Assembly (NCBI RefSeq): GCF_041435095.1 | Contig: NZ_CP108025.1 | Span: 5,952,001-6,016,000, forward strand | Origin: Kitasatospora sp. NBC_00315 | GTDB taxonomy: Bacteria; Actinomycetota; Actinomycetes; Streptomycetales; Streptomycetaceae | Length of the DNA stretch: 64,000 nucleotides | Direction of reading: 5' to 3' | In this document: positions 7,681 to 15,276 of the stretch, piece after piece | Position numbering within the stretch: the stretch's first letter is position 1 | How the letters are laid out: each line of letters opens with the position of its first letter | Made by a program: the position numbers and the translations under genes | Notes under the pieces: model-generated | Told to the model about the DNA's origin: nothing | Databases searched by the model: none | Seen by the model: only the letters and a program-made list of their open reading frames with translations

Positions 7681-8802
7681 TCAGGGGATGGGCAGGGTGT
7701 CCGGGGAGATGGCGGCGGTGTAGGAGCCGGTGGCGTCTCGGTGGAGCTGGCCGGCTTCGGCCATGCGGGAGCAGGTTCGGCGGGCCAGGTCGATGTCGAG
7801 GCCGGTGGCGGTGGCGATGTCCTTGGGGCGGGCGCCGGGGTTGGCGCGGACGTGGCTGAGGATGGTGGCGCGGGTGTCGCCGATGGTGTGGTCGCTGGCG
7901 GGGCCGTTGAGGAGGAGCCAGCTGCCGGTGTCGGGCTGGAAGGCGAGGGCGTGTTCGGCTTCGTCGACGTCGCGGCCGGTGATGTGCAGGACGCCGTCGG
8001 CCTTGCCGCGGGCGCGCTTGAGGACGAGGGTGGCGTCGGCGGCGCCGGCGAGGCCGTTGGTGCCGGAGACCTCGGCGAGGAAGTCGTCGGAGGCCATCTT
8101 GCGGACGTGGTGGACGAGGATGACGGCGACGGCGAAGTGGTCGGCGATGGCCTTGATGTGGCCGATGGCGGCGTAGTCGGCGTCGTAGGCGGACGCGCCG
8201 GGGGCGGAGGTGCCGCGGACCTTGGCGAAGACGTCGATGACGACCAGGCGCGCGGTGGGGTTGGCGATGAGCCAGTTGGCGAGCAGCTGGGCGCCGCCCT
8301 GCGGCATGGGCGGGCATTCGGTTTCGAGGGTGAGTTCGGCGGGGGCGGGGCGGCCGTCGAGGAGTTTGGTCATGCGGTTCTGGAGTCGGCGGCCGGTGTC
8401 CTCCAGGGCGAGGTAGAGGACGGGGCCGGCGGTGACGGGGACGGTGCCGAAGGCGGGGCGTCCGGCGGCGACGTCGAGGCCGAGGCCGAGGGAGAGCCAG
8501 GACTTGCCGACCTTGGGCGGTCCGGCGAGCAGGCTGACGCCTTCGGCGAAGAACCCGGGGACGGCCCACTTGGGTTCGGGGAAGGTGGTGGCCATCAGTT
8601 CGGCTGCGGTCCAGGTGGTGCGCGGCCGGGGCGGCGCCTGGGGCGGGGCTGTGGGGGCGGTCTTCGGCGCCGGGGTGGGCGGGGCCCAGGGGTCGGACCA
8701 GGGGTCCGGTTCGTCCGGCCAGGGGGCGTGCGGGTCGTCGTCGCCGACGATCCGCAGGTGCGGTGCCGGGCGGGCGGCCTCGGTGTCGGCGGGGCGGGTC
8801 AT
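7681..8802 (-). CDS. RecA/RepA-like AAA ATPase (replicative helicase-type)
   Basis: 373 aa. After a disordered Pro-rich N-terminus (about 1-65) comes a KaiC/RepA-type ATPase: Walker A GPPKVGKSWLSL, Walker B LVVIDVFAKVRG and the HHVRKM motif of RSF1010 RepA-like hexameric helicases. A C-terminal winged-helix region (about 305-365, GARPKDIATATGLD) may bind DNA. ATG start overlaps the prim-pol stop (ATGA). Pairing with prim-pol suggests it unwinds the element for autonomous replication after excision (inference). It may be the initiator, since no RepSA-like protein is present. Confidence 0.85.
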   Translation of the reverse strand: MTRPADTEAARPAPHLRIVGDDDPHAPWPDEPDPWSDPWAPPTPAPKTAPTAPPQAPPRPRTTWTAAELMATTFPEPKWAVPGFFAEGVSLLAGPPKVGKSWLSLGLGLDVAAGRPAFGTVPVTAGPVLYLALEDTGRRLQNRMTKLLDGRPAPAELTLETECPPMPQGGAQLLANWLIANPTARLVVIDVFAKVRGTSAPGASAYDADYAAIGHIKAIADHFAVAVILVHHVRKMASDDFLAEVSGTNGLAGAADATLVLKRARGKADGVLHITGRDVDEAEHALAFQPDTGSWLLLNGPASDHTIGDTRATILSHVRANPGARPKDIATATGLDIDLARRTCSRMAEAGQLHRDATGSYTAAISPDTLPIP

Positions 8803-9674
8803 GCGGCGCGTCCGGCGGTGGTGTTGGCTAGTCCCCAGTCGAGGCCGGAGCGGATGGTCCGGGCGGCCTCGGCGTCGCCGATCCCGGCGGCGTTGGCGGC
8901 TGCGGTGAGCCGGTTCTCGACCTCGGTGCGGGTGAGGTGGCGGGTGGCGACCATGCGGGCCAGGGACCGGGCGGCGCCGACCAGGGCCCGGTTGCGTCCG
9001 CCCTCGCCGGTGGTGGCGACTTTGTTGCACTCCCGGTCGAGCGCGGCGTTCGCCCACGCGACGGGGTCGGAGATCCGCCCCGACGTGCGCGCGGGTGCGG
9101 GCCGGGCGGTGGTGCTCTCTTTGCTGATCAGCAAAAGAGCGGGGAGTGGCAGGGGCGGCAGGTCGAGTTCCACGCGGTAGGTGGCGCTGTCCACGACCGA
9201 ACCGGCCGCGACGACGTACCCGCCGGCGGACCGGCTGTCGATCAGCCACCCGAGCGTGCCGACCGTGTTCGGCTGCACCGGCCCGCCGGGCGCCGCGAAG
9301 TACAGGTGGCGCCCGCCCCGGCAGGTCCGCACCCGGAACGTCTGGTCGGGCACGGGCTGTCCGGCCCGGCGGAACAGCTCGGCGAACACGTCGGTGCCGT
9401 CCGTGATCCCCGGCTCGTCCCACTCCGCCGGCGGCCTCGCCGTGGGCGACTTCGGGGCGTCGAGGTCGACCACGACCAGAGCGGACGGGCCGCACGCGAC
9501 ACCGACGTTGAACGGCCCGGCACCCCAGCACCGCCGGATCCGCACCGGATCCGTGGTGGCCCGCTGCTCCCATGCGGTGATGGCGGGGCGCTTGGTGTTC
9601 GGGGTGAGCGGGAAGACGTGCCAGCCGCGTTCGGCGGCGGTGAGGGCGGCGGCCAGCAGCGGGTGTGCGGTCAT
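8799..9674 (-). CDS. Bifunctional DNA primase/polymerase (prim-pol)
   Basis: 291 aa. Archaeo-eukaryotic primase-polymerase core with the N-terminal motif GWHVFPLTPNTKRPAI, catalytic Asp pair LVVVDLDAPKS, the RTCRGGRHLYFAAP region (His motif) and GGYVVAAGSVVDSATYRV, all typical of the prim-pol domain in plasmids and AICEs. The C-terminus (from about 215) is a helical region often linked to helicases. ATG start at 9674 with a weak Shine-Dalgarno. Probably primes and copies the excised element together with the ATPase whose start it overlaps. Confidence 0.88.
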   Translation of the reverse strand: MTAHPLLAAALTAAERGWHVFPLTPNTKRPAITAWEQRATTDPVRIRRCWGAGPFNVGVACGPSALVVVDLDAPKSPTARPPAEWDEPGITDGTDVFAELFRRAGQPVPDQTFRVRTCRGGRHLYFAAPGGPVQPNTVGTLGWLIDSRSAGGYVVAAGSVVDSATYRVELDLPPLPLPALLLISKESTTARPAPARTSGRISDPVAWANAALDRECNKVATTGEGGRNRALVGAARSLARMVATRHLTRTEVENRLTAAANAAGIGDAEAARTIRSGLDWGLANTTAGRAA

Positions 9675-9766
9675 CGCGGGAGTGCCTTTCGTCGGGCCTG
9701 TGGGGCGTTGTTGTGGCCGGGGCGGGCCGGTGGCCGCTATGGGCGGCCACCGGCCGGGAGAGCGGC

Positions 9767-10474
9767 CTATGCGGCCTTGAGGTGGCGCTCGGGGACGGTG
9801 GCGGGGGAGTTGAGGGTGTCGGTCCAGGTGGTGCGCAGGGCGGCGCGGTCCTGGCGGTCGGCGGTGGGGGCGCTGGGCTTGTCGTCGCGGTGGACGGGCA
9901 TCTGGAGGCCGAGGAAGCCGTGTCCGGCGGCGACGAGGAACGGCTTGCCGGGCCCGGCGGACCAGACGGTGAGCGGCTCGTAACGCTCGGAGGGGGCCTT
10001 GGCCCAGCGGGCGAGGTACGCGGCGTTGAGGTGCGCCTCGTCGGTGAGCTGCGGCTCGGCGGCGAGCGCACCGGCGAACAACGGGCGCCACTTCGGGAAG
10101 AGGCTCGCGAGCGGGGCGTTCGCCGAGACCCGCAGCGCGCGGTGGCCGTCGCCGATGGTGAGGTGGCCGTCCGGGTCGCTGTCGCCGGCGGGGGCTTCGT
10201 AGGTGAGGGTGAGGTCGGCGGGGCGGCGCCGGGTGGGGAACAGGGCCCGCAGGGCGGCGAGGTCGGAGCGGGAGAGGATCGCCTGCCAGGTGGCGGTGTC
10301 GGTGGCTTCGCGGCGGGTGAGGGCGAAGGTGTAGCGGTCGGTGGCGCAGGCGAACAGGTGGGTGCCGGTGGCCTCCAGGTAGATGCCGTGCAGGACGGGT
10401 AGGGTCTCGTCGGTGCTGATGTGCGGGGTGAGCTGGCTGACGACGGTCGGCAGGTCGGTCAGGGTCAGGGACAC
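9767..10474 (-). CDS. DNA polymerase III beta-clamp-like protein
   Basis: 235 aa, resembling two domains of a sliding clamp (host DnaN has three, about 370 aa). Clamp-like segments: LPVLHGIYLEATGTHLFACATDRYTFAL, which I read as the ATDRY strand-turn, and near the C-terminus GKPFLVAAGHGFLGLQMPV, like the final strands of bacterial clamps. GTG start with GGAGGA 3-4 bp upstream. It sits between the Cys/His protein and prim-pol, suggesting a replication or polymerase-recruitment role. Whether it forms a closed ring is unknown. Confidence 0.75.
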   Translation of the reverse strand: MSLTLTDLPTVVSQLTPHISTDETLPVLHGIYLEATGTHLFACATDRYTFALTRREATDTATWQAILSRSDLAALRALFPTRRRPADLTLTYEAPAGDSDPDGHLTIGDGHRALRVSANAPLASLFPKWRPLFAGALAAEPQLTDEAHLNAAYLARWAKAPSERYEPLTVWSAGPGKPFLVAAGHGFLGLQMPVHRDDKPSAPTADRQDRAALRTTWTDTLNSPATVPERHLKAA

Positions 10475-10494
10475 GGTTCCTCCAGCGGGCACGG

Positions 10495-10857
10495 TCAGAG
10501 GTCGAACAGGGAGTCCGGCACGGCGGCCGGTTCGGCGGTGCGGCGGGCCCTGCGGGCGGCGCCGAGGGTGGCGTCGTGGCAGGGCGGGCACCACGCGGCG
10601 AGCTGCTGCTTGGGAAGGGCGGCGGCCTGGTGCGGGGCGAGCAGCAGGTCGGCGGGCTCGCTCGGCGCGGCGATCAGGTGGACGGTGCCGCCGCCGTGCT
10701 GGTGGTTGAGCCCGGCGTGTTCGCGGGGGCAGCGTCCGCCGCCGTCCTTGGCGTGGGACTTGCCGCAGGTGCCGCGGCACTGGCAGCGGCCTGCTGCTGC
10801 GGCCATGACGGCCTGCCAGAGGTCGGCGCCGGCGAGCGGCGGGACGCGGGTGCTCAC
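10495..10857 (-). CDS. Small Cys/His-rich (HNH- or zinc-ribbon-like) protein
   Basis: 120 aa. Four or more metal-ligand candidates: CQCRGTCGKSHAKDGGGRCP near residues 25-44, NHQHGGGTVHL (about 51-61) and WCPPCHD (about 89-95). The spacing resembles a degenerate HNH/zinc finger found in actinophages and AICEs, but I cannot name the family securely. GTG start overlaps the methyltransferase stop (GTGA), indicating translational coupling. It may be a DNA-binding or nuclease accessory protein (inference). Confidence 0.65.
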   Translation of the reverse strand: MSTRVPPLAGADLWQAVMAAAAGRCQCRGTCGKSHAKDGGGRCPREHAGLNHQHGGGTVHLIAAPSEPADLLLAPHQAAALPKQQLAAWCPPCHDATLGAARRARRTAEPAAVPDSLFDL

Positions 10858-12413
10858 GACGCGCCTCCGGTGGGCAGGTCGTGGCCGGTGATGGCCTCGA
10901 CGAGGGCGGAGACGATGACCTCGGCGACGGGCGGGGTGACGGCGTTGCCGAACAGGCGGACCTTCTCCCGCTTGTTGCCGAGGACGGTGTAGGCGGTGGG
11001 GAAGGCCATGGCGGCGCCGATCTCGCCGGGCTCCAGCATCCGGAACAGCACTTCCTCGACGGGGACTTGGTCGCCCTTGACGAGGGCGTACCGGTCTCGG
11101 GTGGTGAGGGCGCCGATCGGCTCGGCGACGGTGCGGGCGGTGCTGTGGCCGTAGTACGGCAGCAGCAGGGACGACCAGTCCGCGCCCGGGTTGCCGGGGG
11201 CGGTGGCCAGGCCGTGGTGGTTGCCGGAGGCGGTGACGGTGGCCAGCGCGTCCAGCACCGGACGGGCGTCCGAACTCCCGCCGCGCAGTTCGGCGATGAA
11301 CGGCATCCAGGCGAGGCCGGTCTCGTTGCGGGCGGTCTGGGTCCGCAGCGGTTCTGTGGTGGGGGCGGCGACCTTGCCGTCGCGGCCCTCGGCGGGGATG
11401 AGGAGCGGGGGGACGGCGAGGCCGTCGTTCTCGCGGGTGGTGCGGGTCGGCGCCGGGACGGTGACGGGGGTGGCCTCGTCGCGCCAGGTGCCGCCGGCCG
11501 GGGCGAGCATCGGCACCGCGTACTTGGCCAGGCCCGCCCGGATGCGGTCCTGGGTGGCCGGGGCGTAGGGGGTGAACTTCTTGCGGTTGGGCTTGCCGTC
11601 GCCGATCCGGCGGCCGGGCAGCGACCAGTCGATGATGGCGGCGGCTGGGAGCACGGGCGGTTCCAGGACGGTGTTGCGGCAGGTGACGTGCGGGCAGCGG
11701 TAGACGTACTGCTGGCGGTAGCGGCCCATGTCGGCGCCACGCCTCTTGAACACCTGCACCGCCCGGACGACCTTCTCGCAGCCGGGGCACCACGCCTGCG
11801 GTCGGAGCCACTTGTCCCAGTCCGGGGTGCGGCCCAAGTCCTTGCGCCAGTAGGCGAGGTAGAGCCTGTCCCTCGACTGCGGGGCGGCGGCCGTTACCTT
11901 CGGGCGGGCGTGCATGGAGTTCAGGGCGATGAGGCGGGTCGCGTAGCCGAGGTCGCGGATGTCCTGCACCCACGCCTGCCAGAGGTCCCACGCGCGGACG
12001 TCGATGACGTTCTCGACGACCCCGGCCAGCACCGGGCGCCCGCGTGCGGCCATGGCCTCCAGGTAGCGCGGCACGTCCCACATCAGCGCGCGGGAGCGGT
12101 CGGTGGCCTCGTCGGGGAGGGTGTCGCCGAACAGGTCGGGCTGCTTGTCGAAGTCCCGCTTCTTGCCGCGGGCGTTCGACCACTTCGGGCACTCCGGAGA
12201 GGCCCAGAAAATGTCCCCGGCGGGGAACTTGGCGACGTCGGCGTCGTGCAGGTCACCGAGGAAGTGGTCGGCGTCGGGGAAGTTCGCGGTGTGGGACGCG
12301 ATGGCCTTGTCCCAGTGGTTGGCGGCGAGCACGGGCTTCACGCCGGGGACGGCCTTCGCGCCGGTGCTGCTGCCGCCCGCGCCGCAGAAGAAGTCGATGT
12401 ACGTCAGCGTCAC
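10854..12413 (-). CDS. DNA (cytosine-5) methyltransferase, orphan
   Basis: 519 aa. Conserved C5-methyltransferase motifs in order: I (DFFCGAGGSSTGAK, SAM binding), IV with catalytic Cys (ASPECPKWSNARG, a SPEC variant of the usual PPCQ), VI (VVENV), VIII (QSRDRLYLAYW) and X (FGNAVTPPVAEVI). A Cys-rich insert (WCPGCEKVV, then CPHVTC) lies in the target-recognition region and may bind zinc. No restriction endonuclease is adjacent, so it may protect the element from host restriction or control replication (inference). GTG start overlaps the upstream gene stop (GTGA). Confidence 0.92.
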   Translation of the reverse strand: MTLTYIDFFCGAGGSSTGAKAVPGVKPVLAANHWDKAIASHTANFPDADHFLGDLHDADVAKFPAGDIFWASPECPKWSNARGKKRDFDKQPDLFGDTLPDEATDRSRALMWDVPRYLEAMAARGRPVLAGVVENVIDVRAWDLWQAWVQDIRDLGYATRLIALNSMHARPKVTAAAPQSRDRLYLAYWRKDLGRTPDWDKWLRPQAWCPGCEKVVRAVQVFKRRGADMGRYRQQYVYRCPHVTCRNTVLEPPVLPAAAIIDWSLPGRRIGDGKPNRKKFTPYAPATQDRIRAGLAKYAVPMLAPAGGTWRDEATPVTVPAPTRTTRENDGLAVPPLLIPAEGRDGKVAAPTTEPLRTQTARNETGLAWMPFIAELRGGSSDARPVLDALATVTASGNHHGLATAPGNPGADWSSLLLPYYGHSTARTVAEPIGALTTRDRYALVKGDQVPVEEVLFRMLEPGEIGAAMAFPTAYTVLGNKREKVRLFGNAVTPPVAEVIVSALVEAITGHDLPTGGAS

Positions 12414-13003
12414 CGTCGGCCTCCGGTCAGGCCGCCGACCAGGTGGGCGTTGGTGTTGGCGAACGTCGCGAGCAGGCCGACAGCGAGTTTGGCCTCGCGG
12501 GTCATCACGGGGCCGGGGCGGGCGGTGGTGGGCGTGATGAGGATGTCCTCGGGCACGGGAACGAGCAGGGTGGCGCTCAGCAGCAGGGCCGGACGGCGGC
12601 CTGCGGCGGGCTCGGCCAGGCGGGCCCACCGGCTGGTCCCGCGGTCGTACGGGTCGCGCTCCCAGTCGGCGGGCTGCCCGGCGGGGCGGTGGGCGAGGAC
12701 GTCGTGCCGCAGCGGCAGCTCGATGCGGAGCGCGAGCCGGTCGTAGTCCTCGCCGACGGTGACGAGCGTCAGATCGCGCAGGTCGGGGCGGGTACGGACG
12801 TAGCCGGGGGACATCACGGGGCTGGTGGCGATCAGCCACGCGGCGCGGGCGAACTCCCGCGCGGTGAGCGGGTCGCCGTCCTCGTGGAGGAGGTTGGCGT
12901 TCAGGCGGAGGTAGCTGCCGTAGCGGGAGCCACCCTCGGAGGCGTTCTCGCGGTCGTAGGCGTCGTCGGTGAAGGCGAGCGTGTCGCGGTCGAACTCGGG
13001 CAT
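12410..13003 (-). CDS. Conserved element protein of unknown function
   Basis: 197 aa, soluble, acidic N-terminus (MPEFDRDTLAFTDDAYDREN). No catalytic motif or membrane segment was recognised; DLTLVTVGEDYDRLALRIELPL looks like a beta-rich core. ATG start at 13003. It lies between ssb and the methyltransferase gene and overlaps the latter (GTGA), so it is part of the replication/modification operon. Function not inferred. Confidence 0.7.
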   Translation of the reverse strand: MPEFDRDTLAFTDDAYDRENASEGGSRYGSYLRLNANLLHEDGDPLTAREFARAAWLIATSPVMSPGYVRTRPDLRDLTLVTVGEDYDRLALRIELPLRHDVLAHRPAGQPADWERDPYDRGTSRWARLAEPAAGRRPALLLSATLLVPVPEDILITPTTARPGPVMTREAKLAVGLLATFANTNAHLVGGLTGGRR

Positions 13004-13115
13004 GCTTGGTGCTCCGGTCTCGTCTCGTGCGTGATCGGGTTGGCCCCGCAGCAGCCGGTGAAGCCCGGCAAGGTCGTCCGGCTGCTGCGGGGTTTCGTGC
13101 TGTCCGGGCCAGGGC

Positions 13116-13598
13116 CTAGAACGGCGGTTCCTCGGCGAAGCCACCGCCCGCTGGCGTCCCGGCGGGCGCGGGCGCGGCGCTGGACCAGGCGTCGGTGGCC
13201 GAAGTGGCTTGTCCGGGTGCGGTGTTGGGGCGCTGGGTGCGGGTGACCTTGGCGGTGGCGAAGCGCAGGGACGGGCCGATGTCGTCGAGGTCGAGGCCGA
13301 GCATGGAGCGGTTCTCGCCCTCGGGGGTCTGCCAGTTGTGCTGGACGAGGCGGCCGGTTGCAACGACCCGCATTCCCTTGGTGAGGGTCTCGGTGACGTG
13401 CTCGGCGATCTCGCGCCAGGCGGTGACGCGCAGGAACAGGGCGGTGCCGTCGCGCCACTGGCCGGTGGTCTTGTCGTAGGTGCGCGGGGTGGAGGCGATG
13501 GTGAACTTGGCCATCGCCACGCCGGCGGGGGTGAAGCGCAGTTCGGGGTCGTCGGTCAGGTTGCCGATGACGGTGACGGGGGTTTCTCCGACAGACAC
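13116..13598 (-). CDS. ssb: Single-stranded DNA-binding protein
   Basis: 160 aa. OB-fold of the bacterial SSB family: ETPVTVIGNLTDDPELRFTP at the start, VAMAKFTIAST, WRDGTALFLRVTAWREIAEHV and GMRVVATGRLVQHNW. The flexible tail (from about 120) ends EEPPF, close to the acidic DDIPF-type tip that recruits replication proteins. GTG start with GGAGG about 9 bp upstream. It is element-encoded, distinct from host SSB, and grouped with prim-pol and clamp, consistent with protecting single-stranded intermediates. Confidence 0.92.
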   Translation of the reverse strand: MSVGETPVTVIGNLTDDPELRFTPAGVAMAKFTIASTPRTYDKTTGQWRDGTALFLRVTAWREIAEHVTETLTKGMRVVATGRLVQHNWQTPEGENRSMLGLDLDDIGPSLRFATAKVTRTQRPNTAPGQATSATDAWSSAAPAPAGTPAGGGFAEEPPF

Positions 13599-13726
13599 GG
13601 GGCTGCCTCCAGGGGCGTCGCGTGGTGGTCCGGGAGCGGTCTGTCCGGTCCCCCGCACCACCCGGGCCGCGCCGCTGGCTGCGGAGCGGTCCGGGTGGCA
13701 CGGCCGGTCGGGCAGACGGGCGCGGG

Positions 13727-14242
13727 TCAGCCGGCGAGGAGGTGCTCGATGCGGTAGGCCTCTTCCTCGTCGCGGCCGATCGAGGCGCTGTGGTCGGCGA
13801 GCCAGCGGCGGGATTGGCGCTCGATGCCGAGGTGGTGGCGGTTGCGGGCCAGGGCGTCGGCGGCGGTGCGGGGGCGGCTCATCTGCACGGCGTGGACCAG
13901 CTCGTGCACGAGGGTGGGGAACAGCTGGCCGTCCTGGCGCATCGCGGCGATGTGGAGCAGGACCAGCACGCGGCCGTCCGCGGTGGGGACGGTCATGCCG
14001 GTGGCGATGTGGGCGTCGCGGCGCTGGCTCTCGTTCTCCATCACGGTGCGCCACCAGCTGGGGCGTCCGCCGGTGGCACGGGCGACGGCGGGACCGAAGT
14101 CGCCGGGGTGGGCCAGGCGCACGAGGGTGTCGGGCATCGGCTCGCGCATGTGGTCCCTGACCAGCCGGGCGGCCTCGGGCAGGAAGCGGTCCACGGTGCG
14201 GCGCAGCAGCCGGGGGCCGGTGGGTTCAAGGGTGACGGTCAT
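13727..14242 (-). CDS. HExxH-motif protein (putative small zinc metallopeptidase)
   Basis: 171 aa. The stretch FPTLVHELVHAVQ (about residues 109-121) is a textbook zincin motif (His-Glu-x-x-His); possible third ligands follow in HHLGIERQ. No signal peptide, so cytoplasmic. ATG start with GGAAGGA upstream. It lies in the conserved element operon between ssb and the DUF6197-like gene. By analogy with ImmA-type proteases it could cleave a repressor or host factor, but no sequence similarity to ImmA was seen; function is open. Confidence 0.65.
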   Translation of the reverse strand: MTVTLEPTGPRLLRRTVDRFLPEAARLVRDHMREPMPDTLVRLAHPGDFGPAVARATGGRPSWWRTVMENESQRRDAHIATGMTVPTADGRVLVLLHIAAMRQDGQLFPTLVHELVHAVQMSRPRTAADALARNRHHLGIERQSRRWLADHSASIGRDEEEAYRIEHLLAG

Positions 14243-14261
14243 GGCGGGTTGTCCTTCCGGG

Positions 14262-14804
14262 TCAGTGGCGGGCGGCGCGGGCGGCGGCGATGTCGAGCTG
14301 GCGGTGGACCTGGGCGGCGGTGCGGCCGGGGGCGTCGTTCCACTGGTCGACGGTGCGGATGGTGGGGTCCTGGGCGGTGAACTGCTCCATGAGGTGGTGG
14401 CGGGCGTGCATGGCGGTGTTCTGGGTGCCGTATCCGGCTGCTATGACGGCGAGTTGGGCGCCGAGCAGGCAGCGGCGGCCCTGCTCGTCCCAGAGCAGGC
14501 CCTGGCACCAGCCGTGGACGGTGAGGTAGCGGGAGACCAGGCGCAGGTGGGTGGCGGTGTCGATGGGCACCGGGGCCGGCGGACGTCGGCGCAGGCGGTC
14601 CATGCGGGTGGGCTCGGGGCGGGTCATGCCCAGGTCCCACGTGACGGGGGCCTGGCCGTACGGGCACATCGCGGGGACGGTCCACCGGGCGGGGAGGGGC
14701 TGGGTGGCGAGGTAGCGCTCGATCTCACGGACGAGTTCGCCGCCGTCGGCCACGAACGCGAGGTCCGGCAGGGCGAGCAGCGTGGCGGTGCGGGTGCGGG
14801 TCAT
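14262..14804 (-). CDS. DUF6197-like protein
   Basis: 180 aa. The C-terminal half has features I associate with DUF6197 of actinobacteria: YLTVHGWCQGLLWDEQGRRC, LLGAQLAVIAAG and the closing VDQWNDAPGRTAAQVHRQLD. No known enzymatic function. ATG start with GAGAGGA. The gene is spaced 17-19 bp from both neighbours, so it is cotranscribed with them. Assignment is by memory of the motif and should be read as tentative. Confidence 0.6.
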   Translation of the reverse strand: MTRTRTATLLALPDLAFVADGGELVREIERYLATQPLPARWTVPAMCPYGQAPVTWDLGMTRPEPTRMDRLRRRPPAPVPIDTATHLRLVSRYLTVHGWCQGLLWDEQGRRCLLGAQLAVIAAGYGTQNTAMHARHHLMEQFTAQDPTIRTVDQWNDAPGRTAAQVHRQLDIAAARAARH

Positions 14805-14821
14805 CGGTTCGGTCCTCTCGT

Positions 14822-15013
14822 TCAGTGCAGGCCGGGAAGGGAGCGGAAGACGTCCGCGAGTGCCTGGTTGACGGCGGGCGCGACGCCGGTGGCGGCGAGG
14901 TAGAAGCCGAAGAGGGCGGCGACGAGGGCGCCGCCGGCACTGACGGCGCGAAGGCGGAGCATGACGACCAGCAGGACGCCGAAGAAGGTGGCGGCGGAGA
15001 CGGTGAGCAGCAC
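14822..15013 (-). CDS. Small two-helix membrane protein
   Basis: 63 aa. Two hydrophobic segments (VSAATFFGVLLVVMLRLRAV and GGALVAALFGFYLAATGVA) joined by a short basic turn, with a short soluble tail. GTG start preceded by AAAGGGGAC. It lies downstream of the FtsK-type gene; small membrane proteins at this place in pSAM2-like elements are Spd (plasmid spread) factors, so a role in intramycelial transfer is plausible but unproven. The 263 bp upstream (15014-15276) contain no other gene. Confidence 0.6.
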   Translation of the reverse strand: MLLTVSAATFFGVLLVVMLRLRAVSAGGALVAALFGFYLAATGVAPAVNQALADVFRSLPGLH

Positions 15014-15276
15014 GGACGGGTCCCCTTTCAGGGAGGGTGCTTTGGGATGGTTTGGGTAGGTCGGGGCGCCTTGGCGGACCTTCGCCGCGCCGGGATATCC
15101 GCAGGTCACAGGGGTGCCGGTGTCCGGGGCGCCTCTGCCGACCTCCGCCCGGATGGGGCCTGCGACGGCAGGGGGCGGCAGGGGTCGTGACCGGAGGGGC
15201 GAGGCTGTGACCTGCGGTTTCCCGGCGCTGGCAGGGGTCCGTCAGGGGGACGAAATCGGGCGAACGGGGGCGCGGG

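Noticed and set aside
6967..9180. 737-aa plus-strand open frame across xis, ATPase and prim-pol genes
   Set aside because: Gly/Ala/Val low-complexity frame spanning three well-supported minus-strand genes.
10854..12413. Restriction-modification system around the C5 methyltransferase
   Set aside because: No endonuclease candidate beside it; the neighbouring Cys/His protein is small and lacks a recognisable complete nuclease motif.
12044..13246. 400-aa plus-strand frame in the methyltransferase region
   Set aside because: Arg/Pro/Gly-rich shadow; the minus strand has ordered methyltransferase motifs and an SSB.
13641..13650. Further CTGTCCGG-like sites as regulatory repeats
   Set aside because: Single, isolated copies are expected by chance in sequence of this GC content; only the palindromic clusters were reported.
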